From Beta vulgaris subsp. vulgaris (Eukaryota > Streptophyta > Magnoliopsida > Caryophyllales > Amaranthaceae), in the NCBI RefSeq assembly GCF_026745355.1, contig NC_079205.1, positions 40,077,128 through 40,141,127 on the forward strand: DNA of 64,000 bases. The letters are read 5' to 3'. Position numbers and translations under genes: made by a program. Under the pieces are notes generated by a model. That model saw only the letters and a list, made by a program, of their open reading frames with translations, did no database searches and was not told where the DNA came from. This document shows positions 55,872 through 64,000 of the stretch, in pieces (the first letter of the stretch is position 1; each line of letters opens with the position of its first letter).

Positions 55872-58320
55872 TGTCACACCCCGAAAATTCATAACCTTAA
55901 TTAAACACAATTGCTCATACTTAGCAGCGAAAATGGAACTTAAGCCTATGGGTTATGGCCACTAATAAAATAATAGCCTAAAGTGGTCTCTTAGTCATAC
56001 AAATGATCATCTTTAAGCAAGAGATACTACCCATAAATACAGAGTATTCTAGATAATCCAAATATATATAGAGTCGATTCAACTCAACCTTTTGGGAGCA
56101 TCCTTGACATAACTGATCATGAGCTATCTTCATAATACCTTAATGATTTCATAAAATAGAGAAAAGAGAAAACACAGAATATAACCGAAAATGAGTTGAA
56201 ACCTCAGTAACTTCACTCCAGCCCGTAAAAACGGTTTTGGTTCATAAATATTTTAATGCATAGACGTACATCACGTTATATTGGTAATTGTTCGGAAATA
56301 CTATCAGAAAACGTCTTTGAATAGTCTGCTGGCAAGGAACATTTGCGTGACCATAGTTCATTGGCGAGTACATGCTTTGGACATAACATTAACTTTATCA
56401 TATGACCCTTTTGGTCCGTGTTCATTCGTATATCGTAACATAATTCCTCCACCTGAAACTTGTCCATTTGCCAGTTTCAATTCATAATGCCAAGCCTACA
56501 AAACCATCCACTTTTATAAACTTGCATATATTCATATTTCTGAACATTACCCATAAATCATAATAGATCCATAATTCATACAACCATACTTCATAAACAT
56601 GACTATTCATAACATTTATGAGCATTCATCGAGTCATATCATCACATAGTCATATCATCACATATCCAAACATTCGAACACATCATTGCACATACACATA
56701 TATGAGCATGCATATATAGTTGCTAGACATGAAAGGTTACCTCATACACTATTCTTTTTCTTATGCCTTAAGTATCGTCATAACTTAGCCTCCAAGAATC
56801 GTCATATATAACCTCCTCAAATTTGTAGCAACAAGACCCATAATTAGAAATAATCCACTAATCAACCAAATGATACTTAATTAACTCGCCTTCAATTTTA
56901 TATCCATAATATAACCTATGGTTAAAGTTTACTCAACAAAACTAAGTAAGAGGATAAGTCGATCCACTTGAATCCCTTTGATTTGAAATACTTAAAACCT
57001 CGTGTTTGAAAAATGCCATCAACATTAATTAATGAATAATATCTAACATAAATCATTTATAATCAATTCAATAAAAATATTTAGTTCAGCATAACCTACT
57101 CATAAGAATAAAATTAATACAATTAAAAGAGTTTAACTAGGTGGTTTAATTCAAACTATTAAATCAATTTAGTCGTGTATTAACCCAATAAGTTAATCAA
57201 GTGACTTTGCTAATACTAATAAATCATATAAAGGCCCAAGTTATGTCTTATTAACAAAATAACTTTATTTAACCCTTATAGATTTTGACTTAAGCCCATC
57301 AAATGAAAGCAACAAACTAAACTAAATGGGTTTAGTAAACAAACCAGCTTTTTAGGCGAAAAGTTAATGCATTTAACCATGTGAGTTTGGGCTTAAATTT
57401 CAGAAATTGGGAATAGGAGGTAATTTTTACCTCTGCTTCAAGAGAAGGGAAGAAAATGCACGACAAGGGAGCTCGGAGCTCCGGCGAAACTGAACAACGA
57501 ATCCCGATGGTCCGGCAGAGAATTGGCGTGAAGTCGGCAGCATCTCGTCGGCATTCGTTGGTGGAGCCGTGAACAGAAGGGATGAACAAGCAGCATTAGC
57601 ACAGTCAGAGCGAAGGAGGCGAGTGAAGGAAGAAGGGAACGTGGGAGGTGCGGCAGAGATGCGGTAGTGAAGCGCATCTGGGCGGCGCACCGGTGTTGCG
57701 CTGGTACGAGGGTGGTGCTTCGGTGGTGCGGAGCCGAAGGGTGGTGGTGCGAGTTATGGTAACTCGAAATAGAGGAGAGAGAGGGGGTGGTGCGTTGCGA
57801 AAATAGGGGTTTGATTTAGCTGGCGTTGGCGAGGGTGGTAGTTTTCCGACGAGATTGTGGATGGTGAGTGGTTGATAATGGTGAAGCAACCATGGCTATT
57901 TATAGCCATTGTTGGGGGTTGAATTTTGTGAATTTGGGTGAGTTTGATTTGATGAGAAATTGGATTTTTAGGTGGGTTTGGTTTGGATTGAGATTTTTAA
58001 TTGAAGAATATATTGTTTGTGTATAAAAATTCATGAGTTGAATTAAAACTCCGTTGTTGGGTTTCTTTGTGAAGAAAAATGAAGATGGGTTGAAAGTAAC
58101 AGAATTTCTATTTTGATTTTCCTTTTTCTTTTTCTTTTCCCCTTTTCTTTTTCCTTTTCTTTTTGCTTTTCTTTTCTCCTTTTCTTTTTCTTTTTCTTTT
58201 CCTTTTTATTCCCAATACCATTAATTTGTGTAGTAATTACTTTGTTTATTAATTTCTTCTCTAACTTTAACTAATGTAATTATTTAATCTAACATAATTT
58301 GTAACTCTTGTCATAACATA
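55872..58320 (-). repeat. Tekay-like LTR inserted in the chromovirus, right edge approximate
   Basis: On the minus strand it ends ATTTTCGGGGTGTGACA (plus-strand TGTCACACCCC at 55872). It carries a TATA-like GGCTATAAATAGCC at about 57892-57906, followed by a GC-rich transcribed leader (57420-57880) and upstream pyrimidine/purine runs (58130-58205). This layout matches the other Tekay-like LTRs here. The start is uncertain; a TG-like terminus near 58318 is one candidate. The open segments in 57330-57890 are leader sequence and not genes. Confidence 0.6.
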
Positions 58321-58694
58321 TATTTATTTAACTAACTAACTATCCTTTACTTGGATATAGAGTAACAAGATTAAAGAAAATAATTAACCACTAATTATTA
58401 TTAGGCGTTCGTAATAAAGTATATGTTATCCCGTGGAACCCCTTTTTACTAGGAACATGCAATATCATATGCTTAACAGGAAATATGTACTATAAAACTT
58501 AGTGTAGTAAGATTTGAACATGCAACCAATAAATTGTATAGTAGACATCGTACCATCTCAACCAACTATTAGATAAGCTCTTTATTCCATATAAATATAT
58601 ATATAATAAAATAATCTGAAATAAATAGAAGTTCAAAAAAATAAAAGTACTATTCAAAGTAAATACTCGGGGAATTGCCCGAGCTACACACTAG
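58321..58694 (+). mobile_element. Helitron-like 3' end
   Basis: A hairpin CTCGGG-GAATTG-CCCGAG (58666-58683) is followed after seven bases by CTAG (58691-58694) and a T, the form of a Helitron 3' terminus. The start is not identified; the listed left coordinate is only the end of the preceding LTR. No coding sequence. Confidence 0.55.
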
Positions 58695-58696
58695 TT

Positions 58697-59328
58697 AATA
58701 TATTAAAAGGTGTTTCTAAACCAGGAATTGTCCCACGTGGCGCTTTCCCTTACATTGTTTGTTTCTTGTAATCCACATATAATAAAAAATTGGAAAAGTT
58801 GCCAAAAACAAACATTTTAAAAGTTTAATTTTACGAAATAAAAAATCTTTTAAATCATTCTTTGCAAAAAATGACAAACTTAATTTTTTTACAAGATGTA
58901 ACATATTCCCGCTTTCCGGTGTGCTTTTTTAAATGTATAGGGGTGATGTCGCAGTTAACGGAAATAGGGAGTTAAAGGAAGATACGATAGTCACCCCTAT
59001 GTATCTCAAAAACCACAACTAAAAATAGGAATAGTTTTGCGAAGAAAATTAAGTTTGTGGTTTGTTTTTGCAAAGAATTCTTTAAAGTTTTATTTTTCGC
59101 AAATTTGAACATTCGAAAGGTTATATTTGGCAAATTTTCCTAAAAATATAGAAAATGCATGGTATTAGATTTGATCCCATAACTTCAGCCATATATATAT
59201 ACTAATGTCTTAACCACTAAATCAAGTAATGTTTGATGTTATAATTTTAAATTAAAATATTAATACATAAAAAAATATAATTACCCGGGACATTGCCTGA
59301 CTCTAAAAACTGCTTTTCTGTTAACTAG
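58697..59328 (+). mobile_element. Second Helitron-like segment
   Basis: It opens with TAATATATTAAAAGGTGTTT and a nearby CCCACGTGGC, similar to common plant Helitron 5' ends. It ends near CTAG (59325-59328) after a degenerate hairpin (CCCGGGACATTGCCTGACTC). It shares with the preceding segment a GATTTGA...CAT...CTTAACCA-type stretch (59165-59225 versus 58510-58570). No T follows the CTAG, so the end is doubtful. Confidence 0.4.
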
Positions 59329-60780
59329 CTAGACCAAGGGAGCTTCTTAGATCTTTTACACTTTGAGATTGAGGCCAATTGACCATTACACTTATGTTTT
59401 AAGGGTCAGTTTTTACCAGAGACGAAATGACCTAAATACTCTATTTTTTCAATAGCAAAGGAGCATTTACTTTCTTTAGCAAATAGAGTATGTTGTTGCA
59501 TCAAGGAACACCGTGTCTAAATGGCAAGGTGATCCTCCAAAGAAGAACTATATATCTATGGCTCCGTTTGGTAGGGTGTAAAACGTTTTCCCGGAAAACT
59601 GTTTTCCTCTATTTTCAGTTTTACATTGTTTGGTTGGCAAAAGAGTGTAAAACCATTTTCCCTTGGGGTAAAATTACTCTCCAAGGATGGAAAACCATTT
59701 TCCTTTCAAAATGAAGGGAAAACTATTTTCCTTCTTTCTCTTGTACACTCCTGTCACTACCTCCTTACTTTCCCTTTCATTTTCCTTTCATTTCATCATT
59801 TTTTTTACATTGAACCAAACAACGGAAAACTAAATTTGGAATTGTGTTTTCCATTGTAAATTGTTTTCCATGAAAATCATTTTACACTGAAAATATTTTA
59901 CGCCCTACCAAACGGAGCCTAAATGTCATAAAAAAAAACTTAAACACACTTCCTAAGAAGAGGTTTAAAGATGTAATTCATCCACCTTTGAAAAGAAGCG
60001 GGAGAATTAGTCAAACTAAAAGACATGACAAGAAATTTAAAATTGCCATGTGTATTGTAAAAAGGCTCATAAAAATCTGCATCATGTAACCTAAGTTGAT
60101 GATACCCAAATTTTAGTCAATCTTACTGAAAATTATGGAACTTGATAACTCATCAATGATTTCATCTACCACATGTATAGGAAACTTATCCTTAATAATC
60201 TTCCTATTTAAATCTCTATAATCAATGCCTAACCTCCAAGAGAACTAATAGATATTTAATACAATCTGGAAGAAGGTTATGCAAAGATTAGTCGTACTTC
60301 TCTAATACAGATTAATAAAATTTGGAACTTGCTGCTTCTCCAAGGAATAATGCATCAAATATATATCCTCCATTCCATGACTAATTAGTTGCATAATATA
60401 CAATTGAATTGGGTTAACCAAAAACTTTACCGAGTTGTGACCTATTAACCGCACACCCAGGACTATTACCTTTGAGCATTACATGTTGTTGACCATATCA
60501 CACCCCATAATTCTTGAAATCCCATTTAACAGTACCTAGATTACTCAACCATTGTATTCACAAAACCATATCACAACTTCCAAGGGAAATCATTCAAATC
60601 AACAAAACATCAGATTGAAATTCAATGTTTTGGAGAGTCCAGGTGAAATTTATGGGTACTTCCATCAGCTACTGTGACAGCTTGAGTAGTTATAGATTCC
60701 AATACCAAACCAAACCCATATTATGGGCTAAAGTCAAATCCAAAAGTTATGGGTACTTCGAGAATCCACCAAATCTACAA
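59320..60780 (-). pseudogene. Chromovirus protease/reverse transcriptase, degenerate
   Basis: On the minus strand conserved blocks occur as DADFYEPFYNTHGNFKFLVM near 60085-60025, SLTNSPASFQRWMNYIFKPL near 60015-59960, and VFFYDI just before the MITE (the catalytic pair is here Y-D). After the MITE come IYSSSLEDHL, HTLFAKESKCSFAIEKIEYL near 59500-59430, and VKDLRSSLGLA at the junction near 59330. The part 60250-60780 is weaker. Many stops. Confidence 0.75.
59560..59919. mobile_element. TIR MITE (GGCTCCGTTTGG ends) in the RT catalytic motif
   Basis: The 360-bp element has near-identical inverted ends: GGCTCCGTTTGGTAGGGTGT on the left and, read on the minus strand, GGCTCCGTTTGGTAGGGCGT on the right. 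It is T/C-rich with GTTTTCC repeats and has no coding sequence. The target duplication is unclear (TA or a 3-bp type), so superfamily (PIF/Harbinger-like or other) is not settled. Confidence 0.75.
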
Positions 60781-61880
60781 CAACTTACTGCCACTCGAAT
60801 CATTCATGGATATGCAAGGATCAATCAAAGCAGTATTAAAGCACATATCTCCAGCTTGTTCCACCACACACTCCTCATTTGACTCCAAATTATTAACACC
60901 AGAAATCTCCACTAGAAACGATTGTGTTTGTTTCAATTGACACTTATGACCTCTCGCATATGGCTGATCACAAAGGAAAAATTCTCCTTTCGACTGTTTT
61001 TCCTTTCTTTTAGCAGGAGATAAAGTAATTTGAGGTCTAGAATTGGGTTTGAAAGATGGTATAGTAGAAGAACTAGGTTTGAAAGAGGAATTTGGAGTGG
61101 GTAGAAAAGGGGGCAATGTACTTTTTCGAAAGGTTTTAGCCTGAGATAGGGGTGATTAAGTTCTTTTTTGTAAAATGACATAGATACTTCTATACCCTCT
61201 TCTTGAAGTCTAGCATACTCAATAGCATCTGCTATTGTCACAGGTTTTAAGGCTCTTACAAAAGGTTTCTGTGTAAGTTTCAATCCTCCAATAAAACTAT
61301 CCAAGAAATATGAATCATAGAATATATGGTTTTGTTGCAACATCAATGATCCGAGGTTCTCAAAGTCATCTATATAACTCTTTAATCAACTAGCTTTCTA
61401 AAGCTTATTAAATTTTTCAACAACAGTTACCCCCACTTCATCCCTGAATTTAGTAGATAAATTAAGCTCTGACCAATCCACATTCTTCGTAATTGCCAAA
61501 TGATTGGGCTAAATTAACTTTTTGATCCTCGACAATTTTATACAAACCAAAACAATTATTGCATTTCTTTATCCACATTAATAGGTTACTACCATCAAAT
61601 TTAGGAAATTCGAGTTTTGGAACATACCCTTGATTTTTGGTGGAATTAGATTCTTTAGTTAGGTGATTGAATTTGGTATACTCTTCTAAATTTCTTCTAT
61701 AATCTTCAAGGGTCTACCATTTACTATTCAATTCAGTCATCATCCTCAGCAATTCTTCCTAGCACTCCTTGTTTTCCTTAGTTTGATTATCCATTCTTTC
61801 ATTCTAGGCTTCCAATCGTTGTTCTAACATCTCCAATTGCTCTTCCATGGCCTCCACTCGTCGAGTATAGCTGGAGCCAG
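60775..61880 (-). pseudogene. Chromovirus gag with damaged zinc knuckle
   Basis: On the minus strand a start-like MEEQLEMLEQRLEA lies near 61850. Stops follow, then YFLDSFIGGLKLTQKPFVRA and IADAIEYARLQEEGIEVS (61346-60933). In an overlapping frame KRKEKQSKGEFFLCDQPYAR leads into GHKCQ (61010-60955), a CX2CX3-4GHXC knuckle in which the first Cys is replaced by Phe. The frame continues into a protease-like tail. Frameshift between the two frames near 61110. Confidence 0.78.
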
Positions 61881-62026
61881 ATTTTCAGACTTTGAATGAA
61901 AGAAATTTCAGGATTTTGGGTTTTCAGCGGCACATTTCAACAAACAGTTGTTATGCATAGAGGATAACACCAAATAATGACCTTCCAAATGTCTTTTAAT
62001 GGTGGAATCAAGCTCACAGCAGTTGT

Positions 62027-62200
62027 GACTCTGATATCAATGCAACAATCAGCTTATTAAATCACTATGTGAAGTTAAAATGGAGGCAACCTCTTGTGAA
62101 AATGTTAGATAAATAAAGTTAGAAACTAGGGGGAGAGAGAATCAGAAAAAGATTGGGACAGGGAGACGGTTTATTTTGAAGAACGCCTGTTCTTTGGAGC
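62027..62200 (-). promoter_or_regulatory. Primer-binding site and LTR end of the chromovirus
   Basis: On the minus strand an LTR-like segment ends GATTGTTGCA at 62041, followed by TTGATATCAGAGTC (62040-62027), a Met-tRNA-type site with one mismatch. The outer boundary of the LTR toward higher coordinates is not clear and is estimated. Confidence 0.6.
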
Positions 62201-62231
62201 ATCTCACGTTTTTTTTTAGTGTTTTTGGTGT

Positions 62232-64000
62232 ATGAGCAGGAAATTGAAATCCCCAAATCTCATTCTATTTATTTCGGAGATTGAAAAGATCGCTCGTAGA
62301 CTCAGAAAGAAAACTAAGCAAGCAAAGTTTTATGCAAGCACATCCTTCCAAAAGACACCTTCTCCACCATCTTCACTACAACAAGAATTCCCCGTCTCAC
62401 CTATTACTCTCAAAATGGGTGAGAATGTTACACGAACCTTCAGGGACTGTACACAACCATCTCCTGATAATGTGCCCACTGAGGTACGGATGCCCACTAT
62501 CGCTGCTACGAATTTTGAGATCAAGTCTCATGTTCTGAACACGGTTCAGAATAATCAGTTTGCTGGGTTACCATCTGAAGAACCAAATCAGCACCTGTAG
62601 CTCTTTTTACAATATTGTGCTACTCAGAAACAAGCTGGTGTTACTGCTGATGAGATGAAACTCATCTTATTTGGCTTCTATCTATGCGACAAAGCTCTAT
62701 TTCAGTATAATAAGCTGCCTTCCACCATCACCACTTGGGCGGAACTATCAAAGATTTTTCTCATCAAATGGTACCTTTACGAAAAGACTGTAGATTTACG
62801 TCATGCCATAATAACTTTCACCCAAGATCCTGGTGAGTCCTTGTATGAAGCTTGGGAGAGGTTCAAGGATCTGTGGCGTCTTTGTCCTCATCATGGTTTG
62901 GACCAGTGATATTTGTGTCAGGTTTTCTACATTAGAGTTGATGTAGATACAACGCGGGTAATTGATGGAGCATCCGGTGGGTTCTTTATGGATAAGGCCA
63001 TTGATGAAGGGTATGAAATTTTGGAGAAACTAGCATCTAATCAAGCATCTACTATTCGTTCGTAAACATGATGTTGAGGCCATTTCCTTACGGTCTGGGC
63101 AACTAGCTGCTCTAACCCATAAGATCGATTTTTTGAAGCTAGGTAATGACTCCTCCCATATGAGTGTTAACGCGATGGCTAGTGCTTCTAATTAAAATGT
63201 TCTCACCTGTGATGCTTGTGGGATACCTGGTCACAACTCTCAAGAGTATCCTACGCTCCTATCTTCTAATGTAGGGGGTAAGTGTGAGGCAGTTAATGCT
63301 TTTCAGTCACAACCCAGAAATTAGTTCAACCCATATTCTAACACTTATAATCCAGGGTTGAGAAATATTCCAAACCTTTTAGGAGCAATAATGTGTTGAA
63401 TCCTCAACCTCAACAACCATATATGCCTCAAAATAAGGTTCAATAATATCAACCTCAACAACAAGCTCCTCCTGGCTTCTAGAGAAATAAATCTCTACAA
63501 CCACCTGCTTCTACTACCGACCCCGACATGACAGAGTTGAACAACACGATGTTTCAGATGCAGAAAGGTTTCAATGCTTTTCAAGCCGACAAAAGCTCAG
63601 CTGAAAAATTTGGGTACGCGTAACAAAATGTTGGAGACTTAACTAGCTCAGTTGGCTAATTCTTCTGCTAGTAGGCTACCTAGGTCATTACCTTCACACC
63701 CAATGCAACCAAGAGATACTGCCAATGTCATCACTCTTAGGAGTGGAACACAGTATGATGGTCGAACGATACCTAAGGATGATCCGATTGAGCCAGAAAA
63801 CAATGCAGATGTCATTGAAAATTCCACATCTCCTAAGGAGGCCAGCAATGCAAATGCAAAGAAGCAGATAGTGCCTGAAAAAGTTCCATCTACCACTCAT
63901 GTGATCAAGTTCAGGTAACTGTACTATTTACTGAACTTATTACTCAAATTCCTGCATATGCTAAATTTTTGAAGGAAATTCTAACTAGGAAGAGAGTCTT
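62232..64000 (+). pseudogene. Athila-type gypsy gag, 5' part, continues beyond the window
   Basis: The frame from 62232 carries RTFRDCTQPSPDN and IAATNFEIKSHVLNTVQNNQ. An in-frame TAG at 62598 is followed in the same frame by AELSKIFLIKWYLYEKT and SLYEAWERFKDLWRLCPHHG, the most conserved Athila gag block. A TGA at 62907 replaces a Trp codon (GLDQW expected). After frameshifts come a knuckle CDACGIPGHNSQEY, whose last Cys is Tyr, and the C-terminal blocks QLAQLANSSASRLP and NVITLRSGTQYDG (63640-63760). The element's 5' LTR was not identified to the left. Confidence 0.85.

Larger units (their letters stand above)
54130..62040 (-). mobile_element. Chromovirus (Ty3/gypsy) remnant split by later insertions
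   Basis: Reading on the minus strand, the primer-binding site near 62040 is followed by gag (about 61880-60780), protease/RT (60780-59320), RNase H (55860-55290), integrase (55244-54480) and a chromodomain-like tail (about 54250-54150). Insertions interrupt it at 59560-59919 and at about 55872-59320. All parts carry stops and frameshifts. Confidence 0.82.

Noticed and set aside
57332..57889. Overlapping Pro/Ser/Arg-rich open frames on the minus strand
   Set aside because: They sit just downstream of a TATA-like motif in a Tekay-like LTR and look like its GC-rich leader. No family features.
58455..58470. ATATC near 58465 as the target duplication of the LTR starting at 55872
   Set aside because: A 5-bp match over several kilobases is expected by chance, and the flanking terminus is not LTR-like.
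62232..62600. Independent host gene
   Set aside because: Downstream in the same frame comes the conserved Athila gag block SLYEAWERFKDL, so this is the start of a retrotransposon gag.

Overview
The window is nuclear DNA from a plant, most likely a eudicot. It holds a split alpha-expansin gene with consensus GT-AG splice sites and plant-type transposable elements of every major order: Ty3 Tekay, Tat and Athila lineages, Ty1/copia, hAT, CACTA, Mutator-like, Stowaway, Helitron and a SINE-like piece. No operon, CRISPR, rRNA or intact tRNA gene is visible. Only one host gene looks intact, an EXPA13-like expansin at 14539-18582 (+). A second host-type gene, a DUF3531-like chloroplast protein at 51568-53187 (+), is a broken pseudogene.

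Layout. 1-6663: 3' half of a decayed Tekay-type chromovirus with its 3' LTR. 6664-8364: 5' LTR and leader of another LTR element on the minus strand. 8890-10718: pseudogene of a plant mobile domain-like protein, with a minisatellite-bearing TIR element in its intron. 10825-11103: MULE-type MITE with a perfect 9-bp target duplication. 11686-13972: Helitron. 14539-18582: expansin gene, whose 3.2-kb intron holds a Stowaway MITE and a SINE-like fragment. 20486-47583: a minus-strand copia element that contains a Russian-doll nest. 47589-49500: copia debris and small MITEs. 49885-51059: a foldback Mutator-like element. 51568-53187: DUF3531-like pseudogene. 54130-62040: minus-strand chromovirus remnant, itself split by a Tekay-like LTR, Helitron-type ends and a MITE. 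62232-64000: start of an Athila-type gag on the plus strand, running off the window.

The central structure is a five-level nest supported by termini and target-site duplications. A small CACTA element (26188-27424, TSD TAT) lies in a larger CACTA (22250-28713, TSD GCG). That lies in a hAT transposon (22016-32534, TSD GGTTGACC), inside a Tat-lineage gypsy element (20625-41046, TSD CTTAC). The gypsy element is inserted in the 3' LTR of the copia element (20486-47583, TSD GTGAA/GTGGA). By eye the Tat LTRs differ at about 13 of 372 positions and the copia LTRs at about 14 of 209 plus indels, which agrees with the nesting order.

I do not see a new defence system or operon. The items most worth following are the antisense ORF of the Tat element, the non-canonical TA...TA termini of the copia element, the GC-rich foldback element, the duplicated hairpin plus polypurine-tract module of the Tekay element, the hairpin-array CACTA, and the minisatellite-bearing TIR element in an intron. 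Nearly all transposon genes carry stops, frameshifts or altered catalytic residues.
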